This document shows, piece by piece, positions 9,676 to 18,266 of a DNA stretch of 64,000 nucleotides (the stretch's first letter is position 1; every line of letters begins with the position of its first letter). The notes beneath the pieces were generated by a model. That model did not search any database. It saw only the letters and a program-made list of their open reading frames with translations, and had not been told where the DNA came from. Source of the stretch: Sphingomonadaceae bacterium (GTDB lineage Bacteria > Pseudomonadota > Alphaproteobacteria > Sphingomonadales > Sphingomonadaceae); NCBI GenBank assembly GCA_020850455.1, contig JADZEQ010000005.1, positions 160,873 to 224,872 of the forward strand, given 5' to 3'. A program made the translations under genes and the position numbers.

Positions 9676-10854
9676 ATGGCGCTGCTGAGCCATCTTGCCA
9701 CACGGCCAGAGGATAGTCGCGGACGTCTATATCAACAGGCGGGGGATGACCGGCGCGGGCCGCGCGATGCATTTCAGCGCGACCGTGACCGGATTATCCA
9801 TTCGATTGCCTTTCGCCGCCTGCGCCACAAGACACAGGTATTTATCGCGCCCGATGGCGACCATTATCGCGTTCGCCTGACCCATAGTCTGGAAGTTGCG
9901 CAGATTGGCCGCACCATCGCCCGCGCGCTGGGCCTCAATGAAGATTTGACGGAGGCTTTGTGCCTTGCGCATGACATTGGCCACCCGCCCTTTGGCCATG
10001 CGGGGGAGGATGCGCTCGAAGCCTGTCTGACCCCCTTTGGCGGGTTTGACCATAATGCGCACAGTGTGCGCACATTGATGCTGCTCGAAACCCCCTATCC
10101 CGATTTTGACGGGCTGAACCTGACGTGGGAGATGCTGGAGGGGCTGGCCAAGCATAATGGCCCCATTCATGCGCCGACATGGGCGATGGCGGCGTGCGAT
10201 GCGATGTTCCCGCTCGATCTCGCCAGCCATGCGGGGGCTGAGGCGCAGGTGGCGGCCATTGCCGACGACATTGCCTATGACAATCATGACATTGATGACG
10301 GGTTGCGCGCCGGGCTGCTCGACCTCGACCAATTGCTGGCAGAGCCATGGGTGGCGGGCAATTGGCAGCGGGTGTGCACGGCCTTTCCCAATGCGCCGCC
10401 CGACCGGTTGGCGCGCGAATTGGTGCGCAGCCAGATCGGCGTGATGGTCAATGATGTGATCAGCCACAGCGTGGCGCGTGCGGGTGCAATCGGCCTTGGC
10501 AGCGCGGCGGATGTTCGTGCAGCGGGCACAAATTTCGTTGGCTTTTCGGACAATCTGGCGGATGAGGAACGGCGCTTCAAACGCTTTATGTACCGCACCC
10601 TCTATCACCATCGGGCGCAATTGGCAGCGGCAGATGCGGCACGCGATGTGGTGGTCGCGCTATTCACCGCTTATGCCGACCAGCCGCAATTGATGGGCGG
10701 CGACTGGGCGGCGCGTTTACCCGATGGTGCGACCGCGCGGCACCGCCATATCGCGGATTATATTGCCGGCATGACCGACCGTTTCGCCATTGACCGCTAC
10801 GCCGAAATATATGGGGACGGTGCGGTGCCAGCCGCGCTGCGCCATGCGGGATAG
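9676..10854 (+). CDS. dgt: Deoxyguanosinetriphosphate triphosphohydrolase-like protein
   Basis: This is an HD-domain dNTP triphosphohydrolase that cleaves dGTP (and often other dNTPs in this subfamily) to the nucleoside and triphosphate, acting on the cytoplasmic dNTP pool. The 392-residue protein has the N-terminal RDRDRIIHSIAFRRLRHKTQV segment typical of the family, the metal ligand histidine in THSLEV (H70), the HD pair at H99-D100 within AHDIGHPPFGHAGEDAL, and a later aspartate in IADDIAYDNHD. Length is normal for the short Dgt-like type. It starts two bases after the stop of the SPOR gene, so the two are co-transcribed. Confidence 0.94.
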   Translation: MALLSHLATRPEDSRGRLYQQAGDDRRGPRDAFQRDRDRIIHSIAFRRLRHKTQVFIAPDGDHYRVRLTHSLEVAQIGRTIARALGLNEDLTEALCLAHDIGHPPFGHAGEDALEACLTPFGGFDHNAHSVRTLMLLETPYPDFDGLNLTWEMLEGLAKHNGPIHAPTWAMAACDAMFPLDLASHAGAEAQVAAIADDIAYDNHDIDDGLRAGLLDLDQLLAEPWVAGNWQRVCTAFPNAPPDRLARELVRSQIGVMVNDVISHSVARAGAIGLGSAADVRAAGTNFVGFSDNLADEERRFKRFMYRTLYHHRAQLAAADAARDVVVALFTAYADQPQLMGGDWAARLPDGATARHRHIADYIAGMTDRFAIDRYAEIYGDGAVPAALRHAG

Positions 10855-10865
10855 CCACGCGCGCA

Positions 10866-10894
10866 TTGACTAGTGCGGCGGCCAAGGGCATGGG
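10866..10894 (+). promoter_or_regulatory. Possible promoter of the gcv transcript
   Basis: A TTGACT hexamer at 10866 lies just upstream of the riboswitch. The matching -10 position (10889-10894) is poor, so this is suggested mainly by its place between the dgt stop and the RNA element. Confidence 0.25.
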
Positions 10895-10904
10895 CTGCCC
10901 AATC

Positions 10905-11115
10905 GCTGACCCGTGCGGGAGAGGCTGGGGGATTCGCCCCGGCGCCGAAGGAGCAACCGCCCCGGAATCTCTCAGGCACAAGGGACCGTATGGGTCGATA
11001 GCGATGCTCTGGAAAGCGTGGTCATGGCAGCATGACCACCACCGAAGGGGTAAGCGCGGGTGGCATGTGCGCCCACGTCAAGCTCTCAGGTCTCCGCGAC
11101 AGAGGGGGTTCGGAT
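10905..11115 (+). ncRNA. Tandem glycine riboswitch
   Basis: Two consecutive glycine aptamers lie in the 308-base leader of gcvT. The first (about 10908-11020) has the signature GGGAGAGGC, then GCCGAAGGAGCAA, CTCTCAGGCA, GGGACCG and the closing GCTCTGGA. The second (about 11023-11107) has ACCGAAGGGGTAAGC, CTCTCAGGTCTCCGCGACAGAGG. Both match the well-known gcvT motif, whose two domains sense glycine. In this family glycine binding usually turns on the glycine cleavage genes, and the downstream genes here are gcvT, gcvH, gcvPA and gcvPB. Boundaries are estimated by eye. Confidence 0.96.
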
Positions 11116-11146
11116 TTTGACTGCCCATAGGGGCGGTTGCCGAACC
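11107..11146 (+). promoter_or_regulatory. Stem-loop after the riboswitch, likely expression platform
   Basis: GGTTCGG at 11107-11113 pairs exactly with CCGAACC at 11140-11146, with a smaller GCCC/GGGC stem inside. It starts at the 3' edge of the second aptamer and ends 16 bases before the gcvT start. It could compete with the last aptamer helix or shield the GGAG ribosome binding site at 11152. No T-run follows, so translational control is likelier than termination. Confidence 0.5.
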
Positions 11147-11162
11147 TGCGTGGAGAAAATGG

Positions 11163-12314
11163 ATGGGCGACGAATTTCTGGATGACGCAACAGACGGCGC
11201 ACAAGCCCCGCCGGTTTTGACGCTGCCGCTCGACGCATGGCACCGCGCAAAGGGCGCGCGCATGGTCGAATTTGCCGGCTATCATATGCCGATTCAATAT
11301 GAAGGCATCATGGCCGAACATATTTGGACGCGCGAAAATGCCGGTCTGTTCGACGTCAGCCATATGGGGCAGTTGACGCTGGCGGGCGACGGGTTGGATG
11401 CGGCGGTGGAATCCTTGCTGCCCATCGACCTTTCGACGCTGAAATTGGGGATGCAGCGATATTCGCTACTGCTCGACGAAAATGGCGGCGTGCTCGATGA
11501 TCTGATGGTGTCGCGCTGGCCAGAGGCCATTTACATCGTCGCCAATGGCGCAACCAAATGGGATGACATTGCCTTTTTGCGCGAACATCTGCCCGATGCG
11601 GTGACGCTGAACCATATGGAAGAGCGCGCATTGCTGGCCTTGCAGGGGCCAAAGGCGTTCGCGGCGCTCGAACGACATGCGACGGGCGCACACCCGCTAT
11701 CGGCGCTGGTTTTCATGCGCTTTGGCCAGTTTCAACTAGCAGGGGAGGATGTGACCATCGCCCGCGCTGGTTATACGGGTGAAGATGGCTTTGAAATTTC
11801 GCTCCCCGCTTCGGCGGCAGAAAAAATCGCCGATTTACTGTGCGGTGAGCCGGAAGTGCGGCCCATCGGCCTTGGCGCGCGTGACAGCTTGCGGCTGGAG
11901 GCGGGCTTGCCGCTCTATGGCCATGATTTATCGCCCGACGATACGCCGGTTGCGGCGGGCCTGCTGTTTGGCATCAACAAACGTCGGCGCGAACAAGGCG
12001 GCTTTTTCGGAGCAGATAAAATCCTCGCAGAAATTGCATCCGGCCCGGCGCGCAAATTGGTCGGCTTTAGCGTTGAAGGGCGCTTGCCGGTGCGCGAGGG
12101 GGCGACCATTTTTGCAGGCGAGGTAGCGGTGGGGCGCATAACATCGGGCGGCTTTGCACCGAGCGTCGGTGCGCCGATCGCCATGGGCTATGTCGCCGCC
12201 GCGCATAGCGAGGTTGGGACGGCGCTGACGGCGGAGGTGCGCGGCAAGCGCATCGCAATCACCGTTGCCGCCATGCCATTTGTTGCGCACAAATATGTGC
12301 GAAAGGGAGGATGA
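11163..12314 (+). CDS. gcvT: Glycine cleavage system T protein (aminomethyltransferase)
   Basis: GcvT is the tetrahydrofolate-dependent aminomethyltransferase of the glycine cleavage complex; it releases ammonia from the lipoyl-bound intermediate and forms methylene-THF. The 383-residue protein shows the family's N-terminal segments ([24 protein letters not shown]), the folate-binding region with [14 protein letters not shown], and the C-terminal barrel. A 20-residue acidic N-terminal extension precedes the conserved start. The ATG at 11163 is preceded by GGAG at 11152. It is the first gene behind the glycine riboswitch, and gcvH begins four bases after its stop. Confidence 0.96.
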   Translation: MGDEFLDDATDGAQAPPVLTLPLDAWHRAKGARMVEFAGYHMPIQYEGIMAEHIWTRENAGLFDVSHMGQLTLAGDGLDAAVESLLPIDLSTLKLGMQRYSLLLDENGGVLDDLMVSRWPEAIYIVANGATKWDDIAFLREHLPDAVTLNHMEERALLALQGPKAFAALERHATGAHPLSALVFMRFGQFQLAGEDVTIARAGYTGEDGFEISLPASAAEKIADLLCGEPEVRPIGLGARDSLRLEAGLPLYGHDLSPDDTPVAAGLLFGINKRRREQGGFFGADKILAEIASGPARKLVGFSVEGRLPVREGATIFAGEVAVGRITSGGFAPSVGAPIAMGYVAAAHSEVGTALTAEVRGKRIAITVAAMPFVAHKYVRKGG

Positions 12315-12318
12315 GGGG

Positions 12319-12690
12319 ATGACCATTTATTTCACGCAAGACCATGAATGGATCGCGTTTAATGGCGATGTCGCGACGGTCGGCATTACCGATTATGCGC
12401 AGGGGCAATTGGGCGATGTCGTGTTCATCGAACTGCCCGCCGCAGGTAAATCGCTGACCAAGGGTGACGACGCTGCGGTCGTCGAATCGGTCAAGGCCGC
12501 GAGCGATGTTTACGCCCCGGTTTCGGGCAAAATCGTCGAATCAAACGCTGATCTGGAAGCGGACCCGGCGCTCGCCAATTCTGACCCAGAGGGGGAGGGT
12601 TGGTTTTTCCGCATGACCCTGTCGGACAGCGGGGAATTGGACGGGTTGATGGATGCGGCGGCGTATCGCGCTTATTGCGACACGCTCTGA
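12319..12690 (+). CDS. gcvH: Glycine cleavage system H protein
   Basis: GcvH is the lipoyl carrier that shuttles the aminomethyl group between the P, T and L proteins. The 123-residue protein has the conserved [21 protein letters not shown] start and the lipoylation site VESVKAAS, with Lys59 as the attachment residue, then the [14 protein letters not shown] closing region. The start at 12319 follows AGGGG and comes four bases after gcvT. The TGA stop is followed by C and, in the same frame six bases on, by the TTG start of a glycosyltransferase-like gene, which is an unusual arrangement. Confidence 0.96.
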   Translation: MTIYFTQDHEWIAFNGDVATVGITDYAQGQLGDVVFIELPAAGKSLTKGDDAAVVESVKAASDVYAPVSGKIVESNADLEADPALANSDPEGEGWFFRMTLSDSGELDGLMDAAAYRAYCDTL

Positions 12691-12696
12691 CGCATC

Positions 12697-13506
12697 TTGG
12701 CACAGGCGTTGACCCTCAACCCGGCGACCATCGCCGCCACCCGCCTGCTGGTGGCCAGCCCCATTTATGATGGGGCGGCCCCCGGCTATGTCCGCGCCGT
12801 GCTGGCGTTGGCGATGCGGGCGAGGGACATTGGCCTGACGATCGATTTCGCCTTCACCCGTTACCAGCCTGACATTGCGCGTGCGCGTAATAATCTGACG
12901 CATATATTCTGGCGCAGCGACTTTACCCATCTGCTGTTCATCGATGATGATGTTGATTTTGCCGCCGATGATATTTTGTCGATGCTGGCGGCGATGGCGG
13001 AACGGCCGGATTGTGCGATATTGGGTGCAGCGGTGCCACGTCGGACCATCGCCTGGGGGCAGGTGGCGCGCGCGGTGACACAGGGTTTGGCAAGGGACAA
13101 TCCGGCCGATTTGGCAAAATATGGTGGCAGCTTTGCCCTGCGCTTTGCCGACCCCAAGGCGCAATTTCGGCTCAACGAACTGGTTGAACTGGAAAAATTG
13201 GGCACCGGATTGATGCTGATCCGCCGCGATGTCATCGACCTGCTGGTCGAACATCACGGTGCGCTTGCCTATCGCACCAATGATGAAGAACGCGCCGCAT
13301 ATGGGCTGGCGGAGGAAGTGTGCGGCCTGTTTCAGCCCGCCATCGATCCCGACACGCGGTTGCTGGAGGCGTGCGATTATAGCTTTTGCCGCCGCGCGCG
13401 CGATGCCGGATTTGCCATCTTCCTCGCGCCATGGGTGGCGACCGCGCAAAGCGGCCCCGCCACCTTTGCTGCCAAATTAGCCGACCTTACCCAATTGCAG
13501 GGCTGA
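12697..13506 (+). CDS. GT-A fold glycosyltransferase-like protein inside the gcv operon
   Basis: The 269-residue product has a GT-A-like Rossmann start (RLLVASPIYDGAAPGYV), the segment ARARNNLTHIF and an FIDDDVDF motif, which fits the metal and nucleotide-sugar-binding DxD of family-2-type glycosyltransferases. Later segments (KLGTGLMLIRRDV, then a YSFCRRARDAGF run) also resemble that fold. No signal peptide or membrane helix is seen. The start is uncertain: the frame is open right from the gcvH stop, with TTG at 12697 and no ribosome binding site, so it may depend on reinitiation after gcvH. It has no known link to glycine cleavage. Substrate unknown. Confidence 0.72.
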   Translation: MAQALTLNPATIAATRLLVASPIYDGAAPGYVRAVLALAMRARDIGLTIDFAFTRYQPDIARARNNLTHIFWRSDFTHLLFIDDDVDFAADDILSMLAAMAERPDCAILGAAVPRRTIAWGQVARAVTQGLARDNPADLAKYGGSFALRFADPKAQFRLNELVELEKLGTGLMLIRRDVIDLLVEHHGALAYRTNDEERAAYGLAEEVCGLFQPAIDPDTRLLEACDYSFCRRARDAGFAIFLAPWVATAQSGPATFAAKLADLTQLQG

Positions 13507-13528
13507 ACCCCCTTAGGAGAATTACCCC

Positions 13529-14905
13529 ATGCGTTATTTGCCGCTGAGTGACAGGGATCGCAGCCAGATGCTCGAGGTGATCGGCGCGCCGACCATTGAT
13601 GCCCTGTTTGTCGACGTGCCAGAGGCGGCGCGGCTGACCGGGCCGATTGCGGATCTGCCGCTGCACAAGAGCGAACTGGCAGTCGAGGCGCATTTTTCAG
13701 CGCTGGCGCGCAGCAATATGTCGGCGGCGCATCACCCGTTTTTTCTGGGGGCAGGGGCCTATCGCCACCATATACCGGCCAGCGTCGATCACCTCATCCA
13801 GCGCGGCGAATTTTTGACCAGCTACACCCCCTATCAGCCCGAAATCGCGCAGGGCACGCTGCAGATGTTGTTTGAATTTCAGACGCAGGTGGCGCGGCTT
13901 TATGGCTGCGATGTCGCCAATGCGTCCATGTATGATGGTTCGACCGCCGCGTGGGAGGCTGTCGCCATGGCCGGGCGGATTACCGGGCGCAAGCGGCACA
14001 TCGTCGTTGACGGGCTGCACCCCCATTATCTGTCGGTCATGCACACCATGGCCGCCTTTACCGGCGACAGCATCGATGTCGTCACGCTCGATCATGGTGA
14101 AACCCCCGCGCAAACCAGCGCCAACGGGCTCGCCCGACTGGAAACTTTGGTCGACGATGGCGTTGGATCTATCATCGTCCAATATCCCGATGTTTTTGGC
14201 GAAATTCGCGATTTGCGGCCGATTGCCGAACTGGCGGCGGCACGCGGCGCGTTGCTCATCGCGGTGGTCACCGAACCGGTCGCATTGGGCATGATCGAAG
14301 CGCCGGGTGCCATGGGCGCGGACATTGTGGTGGGTGAAGGGCAGGCTATCGGTGTCGGCCTGCAATTTGGCGGGCCGTACCTCGGCCTCTTTGCCACCAA
14401 GCAGAAATATGTGCGCCAGATGCCGGGGCGTTTGTGCGGTGAGACCGTCGATGCCAATGGCAAGCGTGGCTTTGTGCTGACCTTGTCGACGCGCGAACAA
14501 CATATTCGCCGGGAAAAGGCGACGTCCAATATTTGCACCAATTCGGGGCTGTGTGCGCTCGCATTTTCCATCCATATGAGCCTGCTCGGTGAAAAGGGTC
14601 TGCGCGAAATGGCGCGCATCAGTCATGAACGCGCGCTGGCGACCGCCGATTATCTGTCCGCCATTCCCGGTATCTCGGTCAAATGGCGGCCGATTTTCAA
14701 CGAATTTGTCGCGTGGTTGCCGCGCGACGCGCGCGATGTGGCGCGGGAGCTGGCGACAAAGGGCATATTGGGCGGGGTGCCATTGGGACGATTATTCCCC
14801 GATCGGCCAGAACTCGCCAATGGTCTGCTCATTGCCACCACCGAAATTACCACCAACGCGGACGTCGCGGCGCTGGGCGCTGCATTGCAGGAGGTGCTGG
14901 CATGA
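13529..14905 (+). CDS. gcvPA: Glycine dehydrogenase (decarboxylating) subunit 1
   Basis: GcvPA is the N-terminal half of the split P protein, which decarboxylates glycine with pyridoxal phosphate in the two-subunit (alpha2 beta2) form of the enzyme. The 458-residue protein starts MRYLPLSDRDRSQML and contains the family segments FLGAGAYRHHIPASVDHL, TSYTPYQPEIAQGTLQ and the GRLCGETVDANGKRGFVLTLSTREQHIRREKATSNIC run typical of subunit 1. GGAG lies eight bases before the ATG. The stop overlaps the gcvPB start by four bases. Confidence 0.96.
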   Translation: MRYLPLSDRDRSQMLEVIGAPTIDALFVDVPEAARLTGPIADLPLHKSELAVEAHFSALARSNMSAAHHPFFLGAGAYRHHIPASVDHLIQRGEFLTSYTPYQPEIAQGTLQMLFEFQTQVARLYGCDVANASMYDGSTAAWEAVAMAGRITGRKRHIVVDGLHPHYLSVMHTMAAFTGDSIDVVTLDHGETPAQTSANGLARLETLVDDGVGSIIVQYPDVFGEIRDLRPIAELAAARGALLIAVVTEPVALGMIEAPGAMGADIVVGEGQAIGVGLQFGGPYLGLFATKQKYVRQMPGRLCGETVDANGKRGFVLTLSTREQHIRREKATSNICTNSGLCALAFSIHMSLLGEKGLREMARISHERALATADYLSAIPGISVKWRPIFNEFVAWLPRDARDVARELATKGILGGVPLGRLFPDRPELANGLLIATTEITTNADVAALGAALQEVLA

Positions 14906-16512
14906 GCGGCGCAATCAATCCCGGCGGCTGGCGGCCGCAAATGACCACAGCGGGCGCAGAAGGCGACACTGCAACCCACACCGGCAATCGTGCCTTGATG
15001 CTCGAAGAAGCATTGCTCTTTGAAATCGGCAGCTTTGACCGCAGCGGCGTTGATTTTGATGCGGGCGAACCAATGTTGACCGGGCGCCACATCGGCGGGC
15101 CGGTTGAATCATGGATGGAAGCGGTCGCTTATGACAGCGCCAGCTTTGCCCGCACCAGCGCCATCGGCTTGCCCGGCTTGGCGGAGGGGGAGGCGGTGCG
15201 CCATTATACCCGCCTTAGCCGTCAAAATTATGCGATTGATCTGGGGCTCTTTCCGCTCGGCAGTTGCACGATGAAGCATAACCCGCGGCTCAATGAAAAA
15301 GTCGCGCGGATGAAGGGCTTTGCCGATGTGCACCCGCTGCAACCGCAACAAAGCGTACAGGGCGCGTTGCGGGTTATCGACGAACTCGCCGACTGGCTGC
15401 TCAAACTAACCGCGATGCACAGCGTGGCGATGACGCCCAAGGCCGGCGCGCATGGCGAACTGTGCGGCATTTTGTGCATCAAGGCGGCGCTCGACGCGCG
15501 CGGTGAAAATCGCCCGGTCATCCTTGTTCCCGAAAGTGCGCATGGCACCAACCCGGCAACCGCCGCTTTTGCTGGATTCAAGGTCGAGAATATACCGGCG
15601 ACCAGCGAAGGGCGCGTCGATCTGGCGGCGCTCACCGCGCGGCTTGGCCCCGATGTGGCGGGGGTGATGATTACCAACCCCAATACTTGCGGCCTGTTTG
15701 AACGCGATATGCGCGCCATTTCGGATGCGGTGCATGCGGCGGGCGGCTATGTTTATTGTGACGGCGCGAATTTTAACGCGATTGTCGGGCGGGTGCGTCC
15801 CGGTGACTTGGGCGTCGATGCGATGCACATCAATTTGCACAAGACATTTTCGACCCCGCACGGCGGCGGCGGCCCGGGTTCGGGGCCGGTGGTGCTGTCC
15901 GCCGCACTCGCGCCCTTTGCCCCCATACCCTTTGTCACCCATGGGGCGGATGGCAGCCTGCATCTGGTGGAGGAAGAAAATATCGATGAGGGTCATGGCC
16001 AAAGCTTTGGCCGCATGTGCGCCTTTCACGGGCAGATGGGCATGTTCACCCGCGCGCTATCCTATATCATGAGCCATGGGGCCGATGGGCTGAAGCAGGT
16101 GGCGGAAGATGCGGTGCTCAACGCCAATTATGTGCTGCGCAGCCTCGACGATGTGCTCGACGCGCCCTTTGGGGCATCGGGGCCGTGCATGCACGAAGCA
16201 TTATTTTCCGATGCAGGCTTTGCCGACGGTTTTACGACGATCGATGTCGCCAAGGGGCTGATTGATGAGGGGTTTCACCCCATGACCGTCTATTTCCCGT
16301 TGGTTGTCCATGGCGCCATGCTGATCGAACCGACCGAGACGGAGGGGAAGGCTACGCTCGACCAATTTATCGGCGCGCTACGTTCGCTTGCCGCGCGGGC
16401 GAAGCAGGGCGAACCGAGCCTCAAGACCGCGCCCCATTTCGCACCGCGCGGTCGACTTGACGAAACATTGGCAGCGCGTAAACCGATACTCGCTTGGCAG
16501 GGCGATAAATAA
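14902..16512 (+). CDS. gcvPB: Glycine dehydrogenase (decarboxylating) subunit 2
   Basis: GcvPB is the C-terminal, pyridoxal-phosphate-binding half of the split glycine decarboxylase. The 536-residue protein carries LGSCTMKHNPRLNEKVA, the ESAHGTNPATAAF segment and the Schiff-base lysine K314 in NLHKTFSTPHGGGGPGSGP. The ATG at 14902 is chosen since it overlaps the gcvPA stop and follows GGAGG; a longer reading frame inside gcvPA is not conserved. The first 28 residues (Gly/Thr-rich) are an unconserved extension before the usual ALMLEEALLFE start. It is the last gcv gene of the transcript. Confidence 0.96.
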   Translation: MSGAINPGGWRPQMTTAGAEGDTATHTGNRALMLEEALLFEIGSFDRSGVDFDAGEPMLTGRHIGGPVESWMEAVAYDSASFARTSAIGLPGLAEGEAVRHYTRLSRQNYAIDLGLFPLGSCTMKHNPRLNEKVARMKGFADVHPLQPQQSVQGALRVIDELADWLLKLTAMHSVAMTPKAGAHGELCGILCIKAALDARGENRPVILVPESAHGTNPATAAFAGFKVENIPATSEGRVDLAALTARLGPDVAGVMITNPNTCGLFERDMRAISDAVHAAGGYVYCDGANFNAIVGRVRPGDLGVDAMHINLHKTFSTPHGGGGPGSGPVVLSAALAPFAPIPFVTHGADGSLHLVEEENIDEGHGQSFGRMCAFHGQMGMFTRALSYIMSHGADGLKQVAEDAVLNANYVLRSLDDVLDAPFGASGPCMHEALFSDAGFADGFTTIDVAKGLIDEGFHPMTVYFPLVVHGAMLIEPTETEGKATLDQFIGALRSLAARAKQGEPSLKTAPHFAPRGRLDETLAARKPILAWQGDK

Positions 16513-16551
16513 TAAATTATCAGCCCTGCTGTATTTTTGTGGGGGAATGTA

Positions 16552-17001
16552 ATGGATTGGGACTTCGCATTTCGTATCGCCAACTATTGGGCGATGGCAT
16601 TTTGGGTTGTTCTGGCCTTTTTTCCGCGCAAACCATTGGCCCTGTCGGGCATCATGTACGGCGGCATTGCTGTATTGGCGCTGAGCTATGTCTTGTTGCT
16701 CGCCAATTTGTGGAGCGGGCGGATGGACCCCGGCGGCGCGGTGGAGCAGGTGGATTTCGCAAGCCTTTCGGGCGTGATGGCGATGTTCGCGACCAAGGGT
16801 TGGACAGTGCTCGGCTGGATCCATTATCTTTGCTTTGATATGTTCGTCGGGCTGTGGATTGCGCGCGATGCCGATGGCAAGGGGGTGGGCCGCATCTGGC
16901 AAGTCCCCTTCCTCTTTCTGACCTTCATGTTCGGGCCATTGGGCCTGTTATTGTGGTTGATTGCGCGCGAACCCGCCGCGCGGCGGGCGGCGCGGGGGTA
17001 A
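16552..17001 (+). CDS. ABA4-like (DUF4281) integral membrane protein
   Basis: The 149-residue protein has four predicted membrane helices (about 10-26, 31-52, 84-102 and 118-138) and the motif GWIHYLCFDMFVGLWIARDA, which is characteristic of the ABA DEFICIENT 4-like family. In plants ABA4 is needed for neoxanthin formation; bacterial members have no settled function. A link to carotenoid metabolism would be an inference only, as no carotenoid gene is near. The ATG at 16552 fits the family start, although an in-frame TTG lies 15 bases upstream. It stands 39 bases after gcvPB and may be read through from it. Confidence 0.82.
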   Translation: MDWDFAFRIANYWAMAFWVVLAFFPRKPLALSGIMYGGIAVLALSYVLLLANLWSGRMDPGGAVEQVDFASLSGVMAMFATKGWTVLGWIHYLCFDMFVGLWIARDADGKGVGRIWQVPFLFLTFMFGPLGLLLWLIAREPAARRAARG

Positions 17002-17018
17002 GCGGCGTTGCGGGCGCT

Positions 17019-18251
17019 TTAACTCGCGGCGCGCGCGCTTTCCTCTGGCGTCAAATCCATCCGTTCGATGGTTAGCTGCGGGTCGCGGCAACGCAACATG
17101 CTGCCGGTGCAATCCCGGCGATAATGGGCGGTCAACGTATAGCGTTCGACCATATAAAAGCCCGGGCTGCCGAGCGATGCTTCACGGCGCAGCGGCGTAT
17201 ATTGGCGCGACTTGATCGAATTTTCGACCAATTGCACCCAATGGCCACCGCCTTGGCTGCGCAGTACCTCCACATCGCCGACCCGGCCATCGGCGTTGAT
17301 CCAATATCCGACATCGACCCAGCGGTTATCGACATTGGGGCCCAGGCGTTGCAGCGCGGCATTCATGCCGATCAAATCCTCTGCAATGTTGGTGCGGTCG
17401 GGCAGGGCAATCGGATCGCCCGAAATCAACAGCGGGCGCGTCGCACCCTGACCGGCGGCAAAGCGCGTGATCAGCGCGTTGGTGCGCGTCATGTCGCCCG
17501 CTTCACGTTCCACCCGCGCCAGAATGACATCGGCGACCAGCGCCAAATCGCTGCCGACCGCCGCGCCATTGCCAGCGATATGTGCCAAGACGGCGGATGC
17601 TGCCCGCACCCGCGAACGGTTGCGTTGGGCCGGTTCGCCACCCAGATCGCTCAGCGCATCACGAATTTGGGCAAAGGCGGCGATGCGGGGCAGGTTTAGT
17701 CGCGTGGCGTCCGCAGCAATGGATTGATATTTCGCACGCGCTTCGGCGGCATGGCCCAGTCGGGCGCGTGCATCTGCCACCTCAATCTGCGCGGCGAGCA
17801 CGCGCGCGTCATCCGAGCCAAAGGCATTTTCCAGCGTGCGGCGCATGTCGCTGAGCGAATACATATATGCCTCCGCCTCACCCAGATGCGCCGCGACCCG
17901 GGCGTTGGCACGCATCAGATCCGAAACCTCCACCGGGAATTGCTCGCCAAAGCGGCGGTTGCGCCCCAGTGACGCCAGCATCGTGCCGCGCGCGTGGCGA
18001 TAATCGCCCGCTACAAATTGATTTTCCGCATGTGCCAGCGTCAGGCGCATATCCTCATCCGGGGGGCAATGGCGCGCGAGGCATTCGTCCAGCGCCCGCC
18101 GCGTATCATCCGCCGACTGTGCGGTGACGATGATGTCGCGCCCATCATCATTCTGCTGTGCGGCAAGTGCTGCGGGCACGGCGACCACGGCGAGGGCAAC
18201 GGCACCAAAGGCATGGCGGGTGAGTCGCGGAAATTTGGGGCGCATAACCAA
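17019..18251 (-). CDS. Exported TPR-like protein with a TonB C-terminal-like domain
   Basis: The 410-residue protein begins with a signal peptide (about 1-31, ending ALAAQ). The middle part (about 50-240) is made of helical TPR-like segments, with two Cys in the DECLARHCPPDED stretch. The C-terminal third (about 300-385) resembles a TonB/TolA C-terminal domain, with VDVGYWINADGRVGDVEVL and SRQYTPLRR. No transmembrane anchor other than the signal peptide is seen, so it is not a standard energy-transducing TonB. It is probably periplasmic; role unknown. An alternative ATG lies two codons downstream. It converges on the ABA4-like gene. Confidence 0.75.
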   Translation of the reverse strand: MVMRPKFPRLTRHAFGAVALAVVAVPAALAAQQNDDGRDIIVTAQSADDTRRALDECLARHCPPDEDMRLTLAHAENQFVAGDYRHARGTMLASLGRNRRFGEQFPVEVSDLMRANARVAAHLGEAEAYMYSLSDMRRTLENAFGSDDARVLAAQIEVADARARLGHAAEARAKYQSIAADATRLNLPRIAAFAQIRDALSDLGGEPAQRNRSRVRAASAVLAHIAGNGAAVGSDLALVADVILARVEREAGDMTRTNALITRFAAGQGATRPLLISGDPIALPDRTNIAEDLIGMNAALQRLGPNVDNRWVDVGYWINADGRVGDVEVLRSQGGGHWVQLVENSIKSRQYTPLRREASLGSPGFYMVERYTLTAHYRRDCTGSMLRCRDPQLTIERMDLTPEESARAAS

Positions 18252-18266
18252 TCCTTCCGTGGAAAT

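Noticed and set aside
8075-9772. 565-codon minus-strand frame across the SPOR gene
   Set aside because: It has low-complexity Arg/Gly/Cys composition from the complement of Pro/Ala codons and no domain.
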